Below, one piece after another: positions 47,782 through 58,360 of a DNA stretch of 64,000 nt (positions within the stretch are counted from its first letter, which is position 1; each line of letters begins with the position of its first letter). Where the stretch lies: positions 1 through 64,000 of the forward strand of contig NW_027417694.1 in assembly GCF_009905375.1 (NCBI RefSeq), given 5' to 3'. This DNA is from Apium graveolens. Lineage: Eukaryota; Streptophyta; Magnoliopsida; Apiales; Apiaceae. The notes beneath the pieces are model-generated. The model made no database searches. It saw only the letters and a list, made by a program, of their open reading frames with translations, and was not told where the DNA came from. The position numbers and the translations under genes were made by a program.

Positions 47782-48434
47782 TAGAGCCGGCCAAACGGGC
47801 GGTTTGGCTCTGCCCGACCGGAAATCGGCTCGCATAAAAATTGTGTAAGTCAGCTCGTCACGTGCCGATTCAAAATTCGGGACAAACCGTCTATACAAAT
47901 GAACCGAACACGAGTTGAAATCTGGGAGACCGTAACCGGCCTGACATGGCCCGCTAAATCGGAATGATTCAGCTGGAACTGAACTGCTCGGCACGGCCCG
48001 CCAAACCGGCTCGCGACTCGCGAGTTAATTACAGGCGTCAACGGCTCTCCCCTGTCTGTGTCTGTCCCCTCGAACATTCACCTGCTCTTGCTACCGCCTG
48101 CCTCCCCAATGTTCACCCGTACATAACGTTTGATTTAAATGTTCTATTATTTTCCTATAAATCCATTCCATCTCCTCCCAACTCGACACCACAAAATATC
48201 AACTCTCATCTCAATTCTCACACTCTCGTTGTCATCTCTCAGTTATCTCTCTGTTTTTATATTTCTTTATCACTGTTAAATTAATTACGCATATAACAAA
48301 TAACAATTCACAAAATTCACTGTCAAGCTACAAGCAATCAAGTATAGGTTTTCCGGCGACCTTAAAATTTTTTGGCGAGACGATAAAAAATTCAGGCAAG
48401 CTCTTCAGTTTTTCAGGCAAGCTTTTTTAAAAAA

Positions 48435-51400
48435 ATGGAGAGAGGAAGGAAGAGGCACTCAATCCTCTCAGGGCTCGAGTCAAGCCAATTTAATGTGACC
48501 TCCTTGACCCACCACCACCACATCGAACCCGGTAAATTCAAGCTCCCGTTTTTATATTTTCTGTTCGGATTTTTTATTTTTGAAATTTTTTATTTTGTAT
48601 TTGTAAATATTTAATTTTTGTTTTTTTTAAAATATCTTTATTTTGTGTTAATTTTTTGATTTTTAAACAGTAAGTTGATTATTTTAAAAACTTGATAAGA
48701 TTCTGTGATTATTTTACAAAATTCGGTTGTTAATTTTCGTAAAATTCGAATACTTTATTAATTTTGTGTATATTAAAAAATAGCAGGAGAGCTCTTGTAC
48801 TTCGAGACATTCGTCGCATGTTTGGAAATATTTTTCGAGACAAGCTATACCAGAAGATCCCAACAAATTATAATGTTTTTGTTTTCTTTGTATTCAAAGT
48901 GGGCGAAATCAATCCCCTTTTCACTTTAAAGGGGCGGGCACGGGTACACTTAATCGACATTTAAAAATGCATCACGGAATTTCGAAACAAAGTCACGAAA
49001 GTGGATAGGCACGTGGAGAATCCCCGGAACAAACACAAAATGGTGGTTTCATGACAATGTTTCCTGGTGGAGGTATGCCTTTCCTTTATAGTAGAGATAT
49101 AATGATCAAATCTTTTTGTACTTATGTTACACTAGACGAGTTGCCTTTCTCTCACGGTGAGAGTCCAAATTTAGAGCACATGATTAAAGAAATAATAAAT
49201 CCGGTATTTAAAAGAATTCCTAGGAATACGCGTAAACATCACACACAAAAATAATATTATAGTAAACAAGCATAATAAATTGATTTTTTTTGTGATTATG
49301 ATGGCATGGTTTCTTTAACTAGTGATTGTTGGAGTTCAGGTTACGGCGAACCATTTATTTCTGTTACCGTTCATTGGATTGATTCCGATTAATTTTTACA
49401 AAAATGAATAATTGCCTTTGATGTTATGGATGAGTCACACATGGGTTATAACATAAAGACGCGAATAGTCGAAACTATTAACGAATTTAATTTGCAACAC
49501 AAGGTGTTTACTAATTTCTTGGATAATGATTCAGCAAATGATAAAGCTATTTACTATATTGCACAAGATATTCCTACTACTTTAGATGGTGTTTTCTTGC
49601 ATGTTAGATGTTGTGCACACATAATCAACTTATCGGCACAAAAGGGTTTTTAACAAATAACCGAATTTTTAGCACCTATTAGAAAAATAATTAAGTATTT
49701 ACGTATCGCACACACATTAAAAAGATAATATAAAAAATTGTGTGGAGAAAATGGATTGAAACCCAAAAAGTGGGGAATTGACTGTCCCACGAGATGGAGT
49801 TCGACTTATAAATTATTATGCGAGGCAATTAAATATAAGGTAGTTATCACCGAGTTATATAATTCTGATCCAAGAAATCAAGTGGAGGATAGAGTTATTA
49901 TCGAAAATGAATGGGACTTGGCAATTAGGGTACGTGATTTGGTTGATTGTTATGCACGTGGTGTTAGGGATTCGAACATTAAAACGGAGCGGAAAATCAA
50001 AAATTTTGAATCCCTACCGCAGGATCTATGTATAAATACTGGATGATTATGGAGAATTGGATCATGTACCTTAATAAAGCTTTTCTTCTGACTATAATGG
50101 GTGTTATGATCTTGAAGAACCACAGCATCCCTCCTTGCAAAGATCTGCTCTCCAAAGGTATCCACACGAACGTCCAATCGTCCAACGATCACCGGAACCG
50201 GTACTAGCCGATTTGGTTGCCTCTTCCTCTCTCTCTCTCGATCAAGCCTCTCTAGGATGTAGAGCTTCTAGGGTTTTTCTCCAAAAACATGATGCAACTG
50301 CTAACCTTAAAAGTATACATCTTAATGCATATATAGGGGAGAGAGAGGATTAAGGCCTAACCCTAAACCTAATGGGCTTCTACAAGACCCATTCTGAATT
50401 TTTGGGTTTATCTTATTATTAAATTCAAATTCTAATATATATAATTAATCAAGTCTCACTTAATTAATTTAATAAATAAATTTGAACTAATAATAATAAA
50501 ATATTTAAATTCATAATTTAAATAACACTCTGTTTTCAATGTTCTTTGTGTGTGAGCCTTTAGGTTATTACTACGTTGGCAAAACAATTATTTTCCAATA
50601 ATAAAATTATAAACAATGAGTGTCATCTGGTAATACAGCATTGCTCCCAAGTAATAATAATAATTGGTGATTCAATTAAACCTTTCGTGAATAATGTACA
50701 ATGTAATATAATCCCTTTAGCCTTATATTATTGATCAAACTCGAGGCATGCATTGTGTCATCCTCTGCAAGCGTTTAATCCTTCTTTCCTTGATCAATGA
50801 GTAAACTATTAAACAAATCAGTATTTGAGCACGAACATGCATTTTATAGTCTTACTCAATCAAGAGGCCAATAACAACACTCCTTTAACATAGGAGGGCT
50901 AAATCCCATCTAGATCATTCATATTTCTCATACGATTCATAATATACTCAATGTCTACTTTTATGATTACCCGGTCAAGGATAACTTTCAATATTATCAA
51001 AGTATAGTAATTCTCGTATAGAAATATAATGATTTCAGGTCTAAGAACCAATACATCATTATCACTGTGAGATTAACTTATGACACATTAAACATGTAGT
51101 ATCTCACAACGGGTCAATCCAGTACAATGTAATGAATACATGTGCCTGTGTTTTGACTTTAGTATCACTATACATATGATCAATAAGATGTGATCATCAG
51201 TCAGCAAACACACTAGTCTCAACGTATTTATTATCGTCCCTTAACAATAATACTTGACTAGGGACCTTTTGGAATATTAATACTATTCTCATAATCTCAT
51301 TTCTAAGTCACGCACTTAGAGATATAGATTTACATATCATATTCCAAGGACATTTATTAATCTAATATTTTATCATGGTAAATAAAGATACAATAAATTA

Positions 51401-52333
51401 CTAAAGAATAATCCATAGAATCATAATTAATAATCTAAATGTTTCACAATATAAATATAATAGTGTTGTCTCTAGGGCACAAACACTAACACGAGGTACT
51501 AAGATATTTTCTTACGTTTACGAGCCAAATGTACATCTTGTTAATATTGAGTCTGTTAATATTATTACTATTTTAAAAGCATATTAAACTGATAATTGTT
51601 TTGGTGCAATTATTGTTGATATAGAAAAAGTGGATAGAATATTTTACCGAATTTCTTTTTATTTATGGTGTTGCATGTCTTATTGATCCCGGTGTTAGAA
51701 AAAAAGGTTTAGAAAATATGTTAGAACATTATTACTCGGTGTTAAGAGTTTCATATAATCACGTGCTTTATGTGCAAAATTGTTTATACTTATTACACCA
51801 TCTTATTAATCTATATACTCCTAGAACTCAAACTATTATACCACTTAAGACTAGTCAGTCTAGTAGATTTAATCCCACATTGCTTGGTATCCTAACTAAA
51901 AAACAAAAGTGTAGAATTCCCGAAAATGCATCTACACCTACAACTTCATTTAGCATGGTTAGAGAGTTTTTTCATATAATTATGAGTTCGATGAGGATTT
52001 TTCAATACTAACGTGGTGGAAGAATCATGAGAACCAATTTCCGGATTAGCTAAAATTGCATGGGACATTTTAGTAGTTCCCGTCTCTACCATTGTTTCCG
52101 AGTCCGCTTTCAGTGCCGGTAGAAGAGTGTTGGACGAGAAGAGATCAAGTCTTGCACCGGATGTGGTCAAGATATGTGTTTGCAAAAAGTATTGGGATCA
52201 AGCGGCAAAGAAACAACAAGGGAGGAAAAAAGATGACTCGGACGGCGAAGAGGATACTTGGATGACGATGGACACTTCATTGGAATCGGGCATGTCAGCG
52301 AACGATCCACAAGAAGAAGAAGAATTTGAATAG
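48435..52333 (+). pseudogene. hAT transposase (BED finger, RNase H-like, dimerisation region), decayed
   Basis: A possible exon 1 starts ATG 48435 (product MERGRKRHSILSGL) and ends near a GTAAAT donor at 48530. The BED zinc-finger half GTGTLNRHLKMHHG is at about 48930-48975. Then come SFCTYVTLDELPFSHGE (49105-49155), the RNase H-like region with DNDSANDKA and LHVRCCAHIINL (49520-49640), CPTRWSSTYKLL (49784-49820) and DLVDCYARG (49939-49961). The solo LTR follows, and the frame resumes GTKIFSYVYEP at 51495. The C-terminal dimerisation part includes VPVSTIVSESAFSAGRRVLD (about 52077-52136) and ends at TAG 52331. Several stops and shifts are visible, so no active enzyme is encoded. Confidence 0.85.
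49962..51491 (-). repeat. Solo LTR (1530 bp) inside hAT transposase
   Basis: Ends TGTTAG...CTAACA on plus; flanks CGTGG (49957-49961) and CGAGG (51492-51496) match in 4 of 5. Removing it restores the transposase frame across CYARG|TKIFSY. On minus it starts TGTTAGTGTTTGTGCCC. The TATA is near 50335 (CCTATATATGC on minus), followed by a CCCTAG leader and an end CGAATCCCTAACA. No internal domain or PBS is present, so it arose by LTR-LTR recombination. The superfamily is not certain; copia is likely. Confidence 0.82.
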
Positions 52334-53095
52334 TTGATAACGTATTTTTGCCATCTATTTTTAAAAAATTTTATGTTTTGTATTTTATTTAAAATGTAAA
52401 CACGGGTTGTTCCGTTTTTTTAGAGAGGAGTCCTCTCAAATCAATTGTAACATTTTTTTTAATTGATAAAATTTATAGAGGTACCGTCCTCTTTTCCTTA
52501 TTTTATTTTAACACATTCTAGTTTTACAAATCATACATCATACATTCTAGTTTTACAAATTTGGGGAAAAAATTAACACAATTTTTTAGAGGCCCAAATT
52601 AATTGTAACATTTCTGTTTGCTAGTTTTAAAAAATCAATTTGAAATATTTTTAAAAAATTAAGTCAACTTCAGAACTAAAATAAAAAAAATAGATAAATA
52701 ATTTGTTAATATAGGAAGTGAACTGGAAAAAAGAAAAAGAAATTCCGGAAAATAATTTGTTAATAATTAATGGGCATGTGAGTTTGTGGGCTAACAATTG
52801 ACAAAGTAACAGACTAATAGTAACACACAAATGAATAACAACTGGACCGCCTGATTCGCCAATTCGCGGTTGAACCGCGAATTATTCGTCACGCAGCTCC
52901 TGGAAACACGCACCAAGCCTGAACCGTTCTATTCGTTTAATTCCCAGGCCGTTAACGATTTACTCATTTGATTGATCGGCACGGTTCGGCACGGACCGTT
53001 AAATTTTACGGGTCGTTCACGGCTTTACTGGTGACTAAACCTGCCCGCAAAAAATTTGGCCCGGCACGCTCGGCCCGTTCGTTTGGCTTGCTCTA

Positions 53096-53103
53096 TCCCC
53101 CGC
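53096..53103. repeat. Target-site duplication of hAT (TCCCCCGC), right copy
   Basis: Partner of 47774-47781, one mismatch. Confidence 0.8.
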
Positions 53104-54665
53104 TATAACATGTTTAACAAATTTTAAACAACCCCTCCTGTGTACAACCCCAGCGTGTGCAACACCCCTCCCCTATATGTTATTTTTTATTAATTTTGTA
53201 TTCTTTTGTTTATAATATTTTTACTTTATTATTATATCATTCTTATTATTCTTTTATTAATAATATATTATTCTGTTATTACTTTTATTATTTTAATTTT
53301 TATTATTTTTACTAGAATAAGTATTATATTATGATTAATATTTGTACATATTATTTATATTTTTTTTATATTTTTATTATTATTCTTACTTATGCAAATA
53401 TTATTATTATTATTATTATTATTATTATGTTTATTATTTTTATTATTATTATTACTACTACTACTACTACCAATACTATTGTGTAACTTAATATATTATT
53501 ATAATTAATTTTTTTATTTTATTACTTAAAGTAATAATATTTCTTTTATTTTTTAAAATTATTTATTTATGTAATATACTTAATGCTCTATCTATATTTT
53601 AAATATAGCCTATATTAATAAATATGTGAGATATATAATTTATAACATATATGTAAGTTTGTATTTTGTTGTCGTACAAAAAAAAAGAAACAAAGGAATA
53701 ATTAGTTGTAATATTTATATTATGTATGTTGTCATGTGGGGGTGTGGATGTCTGATTTCTAGTGCCCTACCGTTCCAAACTATTCTTTGCATATTTTCAG
53801 CCCATTCGCAACAACCACGATAATTTTTCTTCCGACTTGTCACGTTTGCTTCATACACCTCTCAGGGGAGTTTTCATTCTTTTTAGTGTAGAATTTTATT
53901 TTATTCTTTTTGTATTTTGTTAGTTAGTTCATTGAGGGCAATAAACAAATTAAGTGTGGGGATGGGTTCTCAATGATAAAAAATCCAAATATATATATAT
54001 ATATTATAATTTTTTTTTTAAAAATTAAAAATATAAAAAATACAAAAAAAAAATAATTAAAAAGTAATTGCCTAGTCTCGTAGTTTTTTAACTAGGATAA
54101 GTACACATCTTGTGAGCTTCTTTTGCATGATTAGTTGATGTGTCATATCTATAGAAAATTATTTGTTGCATGATGATTCCTTTTATATGCTTGCAAAAAT
54201 TCTAAAACTTGAGATGAATCTTTGCCAGTTTTAGTAAGTACTGAAGCATGCTTTTACCTTGTGAGATCTTGAGCCTAATTTGAGATTGATACATTTTATA
54301 TCAGTCAATTTTATTGTTGTGTTGTTCATCATGCAGTATGTTGCTCTATAACTTGTTTTTAAACCTTGTTTAGACTACATGGTATTTGTATGCATGGAAA
54401 TGATAAAGGCACTAGGATAACCTCATTTACCTAAACAACACCAATAAATTATATCCCTAGTGAACCCCTTTGAGCTTTTTATATGTTCTTTTGATATATC
54501 ACCTATCTAAATTCTTGAACCTACTTGTTCATTCTTGTCTTGATTTACTAGTAGAGCATTTTGATTCATTTGAGGGTTGATGATATATAGTGTAGGGATT
54601 TCTTTATTAAAGTGTGAAAAATTGATGGGTATCAAAATCCAAAAAAAAGAAGTTAAGTACTACTT
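53104..54665 (+). other. Athila-like 3' debris, right of hAT
   Basis: Contains ATT-rich low-complexity sequence (53200-53620), then ATTGAGGGCAATAAAC...AAGTGTGGGGA (53932-53962) and CCCTAGTGAACCCCTTTGAG (about 54454-54473). Both phrases are familiar from the 3' regions of Athila-type elements. No coding capacity is recognised; a 65-codon ORF at 53626 is not convincing. Confidence 0.45.
53396..53427. repeat. (ATT)n microsatellite
   Basis: Near-pure ATT run, followed by an ACT run at 53451-53469. Confidence 0.85.
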
Positions 54666-55085
54666 TGTTAGGTCACACACAGTGTAGAAGGGGGTTGAAT
54701 ACAGTGTATACTACAATCAAATCGAATTAAAAACATAAGTATGAAACACAAAATAATCTTTTTAATAAAACAGTATTATAATGGAATCGTTCTCTCTCAG
54801 TGATGAACAAATATCACGAGAGCTGCTATGGTTACAATGAATAATATTCTTGTTGTGCATATGTTGTGTACTTGATGATTATATAAACAAAACACCTAAG
54901 TAGATTTTACTTAGTGAAATAATGTAGCACTCGACGGATAAGAATTATAGTCCCGACGGATAACTCATTATAGTCCCGACGGATGATAACTTATTATCCA
55001 TCGAGTGAGTAGCTTATGTAATAATGAGTCTGTAGCACATTTCTGTATACACCTTTGTATAGATTCTGTAGTAGCATATAAGTCA
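54666..55085 (-). repeat. Partial SIRE-like LTR, minus strand (LTR-D)
   Basis: Begins TGTTAGGTCACACACAGTG, the reverse of a SIRE LTR end. It contains AGAAGGGGGTTGAATACAGTG, TCACGAGAGCTGCTATGG and, on minus, a TATA GTTTATATAATC near 54880, in the order expected. Its U3 side carries CGACGGAT (54931, 54954, 54977). The outer end is not found; copia-C appears to start inside it, so the right limit is tentative. Confidence 0.65.
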
Positions 55086-55642
55086 TGTTGACTTTAACTA
55101 GATATGCAGAATATGTTGATTAATTGTACATAGATGATGTCTTGTAATTCTGCATAAATGAATTGAAGTCAAGTGCCAAAATAGTTACCGACAGATGATT
55201 AAAAAAGCCATCGACGGATGATCAAATGGCTATCAATGGATGTTCAATATAGCAGTCGAAGGATGATCAATGAAGCCATCAATGGATGATCATAAAGTCG
55301 ACGGATGATCATGTACTCAACGGATAAAGAATTCAAATATCAGTTGACGGTGACAACTGGTCACATGCGTCGAAGTGTTTGCAAGTGGAACAAGGAAGCC
55401 TATTAACTGGGTAATAGAGAACAAAGTAGCAAAGCATTAGACCTGATAGTTTTTATAATGATTCTGTCTTTTGACTTTGTAATCTTGGTAATATATAAAC
55501 CAAGAAGTAGCAAACAGAAACATAGATCTAAGATACAAAAAGTGAGAAACATTTGTAAGCAGAATTATTAGCATTTCTCTGTATTCTCAGTAGTTCATAT
55601 TTGTAAGCAGCTGTGAGCATTCTTGCACACAGAGTTCTCTCG

Positions 55643-55681
<39 letters not shown>

Positions 55682-55893
55682 GGTGAAATTGTTTTAATCC
55701 ACCAGAAAGTTTTTTAAAGACTCTAGTTTTTAATTACTTGTGTTTTGATTCACTTAAGTTTTTATTCCGCATTGTGCTAATCAATACACTTATATTTATA
55801 TTCGAGTTTGAACATTTTATTTCAAGAAAAAGTTTCAAGAATTCCATTCAAGCCCCCTTCTGTAATTCTTGCTACATTGTTAAGGGACTAACA
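55086..55893 (+). repeat. copia-C 5' LTR (start tentative)
   Basis: The end GGACTAACA at 55893 is firm because of the adjacent PBS. TGTTGACTTTAACTAG at 55086 is the best start candidate, unproven without the 3' copy. TATA at about 55489 (AATATATAAACC). The U3 holds seven or more perfect or near-perfect GACGGATGATCA units (55186-55335). Confidence 0.6.
55642..55679. repeat. (AT)n microsatellite in copia-C LTR
   Basis: About 18 AT units; likely length-variable. Confidence 0.9.
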
Positions 55894-55895
55894 AT

Positions 55896-55907
55896 TGGTA
55901 TCAAAGC
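55896..55907 (+). other. copia-C primer-binding site
   Basis: TGGTATCAAAGC, two bases after the LTR end; the same variant as copia-A. Confidence 0.85.
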
Positions 55908-55954
55908 AAGCTCTTAACTTACAAAGCGTTTAAAGATCAAAATAGTTCAGCAAG

Positions 55955-58348
55955 ATGAACAAGAAGGATGTTGGAGTCAAGATTCATTTTCTGGATAAAG
56001 ATAATTACCATCATTGGAAGGTAAAGATGCATCTTCATATGCTTTCTCAAGATGAGGCCTATGTGGACTGCATAGAAAAAGGCCCTCATGTTCCAATGAG
56101 AGCTGCAATAGGAAAGGAGCCATCAGTCCCCAAGCCAAGGCATGAATGGCCTGATCCTGAAATTGAACAAGTCAGGAAAGATAAAAAGGCCATGAACATC
56201 CTATTTAATGGAGTTGATGGAGACATGTTTGACAACATTATCAACTGCAAAACTGCCAAGGAGGTTTGGGATACAATACAGATAATCTGTGATAGCACTG
56301 ACCAAGTTAAAGAAAATAAGATGCAGCTCTTGATTCAGCAATATGAGCATTTTCACAATGAAGAAAGTGAGTCTCTCACTGACATCTTTAGTAGGTTTCA
56401 AAAACTACTAAATGCTTTTAAGTTGCATGGAAGGGTCTATCAGACTAAAGACTCTAATCTGAAATTCCTTAGATCTCTTCCAAAGGAATGGAAACCAATG
56501 ACAGTCCCATTAAGAAACTCACAGGATTACAAGGAGTTTACTTTGGAGAGACTGTATGGCATCCTAAAAACCTATGAGCTTGAAATAGAGCAGGATGAAA
56601 GGATGGAGAGAGGAAAGAAGAAAGAATGATCCATTGTACTAGTTGCTGAGTTGGAAAAGGAGAAGGAAGTGAAGATGGAAGCTGTTGAATCAAATTCAAA
56701 GGTCTGTGAGAACAAGGGCAAGGGGCTTGTAGTAGAAAGTGAAGATTCATTGAGCCAAGATGACATGGAGGACATTGATGAGCACCTAGCATTTCTTTCT
56801 AGGAGATTTTCCAAGCTCAAGTTTAAGAAGAACTTTGGAGCAGCCAAGCCAAATAGAAACATGGTGGATAAGTCAAAATTCAAATGTTTCAAATGTGGCT
56901 TGGCAGGGCATTTTGTCAGTGAGTGTAGGAAGTCAGATTCCAGTAAGAAAAGGTTTAAGTCTATGGATTATAAGCAAAAATACTTTGATCTACTCAAGCA
57001 AAAGGAAAGGGCTTTTATTACACAAGAAAATGACAGGGCAGCAGATGGTCTGGATGAAGATGAAGATGTCAGCTATGTCAATCTAGTCCTAATGGCCAAG
57101 TCTGATGAGACAAAGACAAGTTACTCAAGCAATCAGGTAATTACTACAAACCTTGCACATTTATCTAAAGCTGAGTGTAATGATGCCATTAATGATTCGT
57201 CTACAGAGTTATATCATTTGCGTGTTATAGTTAAGTCTCTTACTAAAGAAAATGTCAAAATCAAAGAAAACAATTTGTTTTTGAGTGAGAGGAATAATGT
57301 GCTTGAGTCTCAGTTTATTGATTTTGAGAAATTAAGAATTGAGTGTAAGATTGTTAAGGAGGAATTAACTGAGTCCTTAAAGAAGGAAGAAATTTTGAAG
57401 AAACAACTCGAGCGTGAACAAGAAGTGATTAAAGCATGGAAAACATCCAGAGATGTTCATGCTCAAATCACCAAAGTTCAAGGAATCGAGTCTTTCTGTG
57501 ATGAAGCCTGGAAAAAGAACAAAGAGAGACTAGAACCTATTTTGGTAGATAGACTACTAACAGATGTAGACTCGACGGATGATGAGGATCATCCGTCGGA
57601 TAACAAAAAGTGTTATCCGTCGAATGATGAAAATCATCATCTATCGGCTGTGAGCAAGCCCATTAGTAAAGCCAAACTAGTTAAGCTGAATGAGAAGTAT
57701 GGGTCTGTTTCCAAGAACTTTGTTTCAGGAGAGTCAAGTCAAGTTAAGAAAGGGAAAAAGGCTAATGTTGGTCACATGACTGTCAAACAGTTAAGTGACA
57801 GACATGAAAAGATTGAGGTAAAAACAGAGACTAAAAGGAAAAACAATAGGAATGGAAAAGTAGGGAAACACAATAACTAAACACCTGATAAATATGCTCC
57901 TAATAAAATCTGTGTCAAGTGTGGTAGTGTAAATCATTTATCTGTTAATTGCAAATTTGCCATGCCTACTCCCATGTCTATTCAGTCTCAATTTCCTAAC
58001 ATGAATGCCATGCCTCCCATGCCTGTTAATGCTATGTCTACACAGAATATGAATGCACAGTTTGCTAATATGCCATTTGCACCTAATCCTTATTATGCTG
58101 CATATAGTATGCCACAAATGCCATTTAGCATGCCTTACTGGAATAACATGTTTACACCAAGCATGTCATTTCCTGTTTGTCATAATATGCATGATAATTC
58201 TGTTGCAATGAATGGTTTCAAAGGTCCAACTCAAATGACTAAGGATGAATCTGAAATTCCTAAGCCAAATGAGATAAAGCCTAAGAAATAGAAAAAGAAA
58301 GCTAACAAGGCAGGAACCAAGGAAACTTGGGTACCAAAATCAACTTGA
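55955..58348 (+). pseudogene. copia-C gag with internal stops
   Basis: ATG 55955; one frame to TGA 58346-58348, with TGA at 56627, TAA at 57878 and TAG at 58289. The gag domain has NYHHWKVKMHLHML, AKEVWDTIQIICDS and QYEHFHNEESESLTDIFSRF. The first knuckle CFKCGLAGHFVSEC is at about 56885-56930. A coiled-coil segment follows (about 57200-57450). The linker near 57567-57640 is encoded by CGACGGAT/ATCCGTCG repeats. A second knuckle CVKCGSVNHLSVNC lies at about 57912-57953. The tail is methionine, proline and asparagine rich (PMSIQSQFPNMNAMPPMPVN), which is unusual. Confidence 0.88.
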
Positions 58349-58360
58349 TTTGATTTTGAT

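Larger units (their letters stand above)
47782..53095 (+). mobile_element. hAT-superfamily DNA transposon (5.3 kb incl. solo LTR)
   Basis: Terminal inverted repeats: left TAGAGCCGGCCAAACGGGC; right end, reverse complemented, TAGAGCAAGCCAAACG followed by AACGGGC. The 8-bp flanks match in 7 of 8 positions. Both subterminal 250-bp regions are rich in CGGCACG, GGCCCG and CGGTT blocks, likely transposase-binding repeats. Inside lies a decayed transposase gene with BED finger and dimerisation region, broken by a solo LTR. Without that LTR the element is about 3.8 kb. It interrupts the Athila-like remnant. Confidence 0.87.

Noticed and set aside
47964..48284. ORFs in the hAT subterminal region on both strands
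   Set aside because: CG-rich terminal repeats translated by chance; the transposase starts downstream.
49962..51491. Plus-strand orientation for the solo LTR
   Set aside because: The TATA box with downstream leader and the start TGTTAGTGTTTGTGCCC read sensibly only on the minus strand.
53626..53823. 65-codon ORF in AT-rich debris
   Set aside because: Low complexity, no domain.
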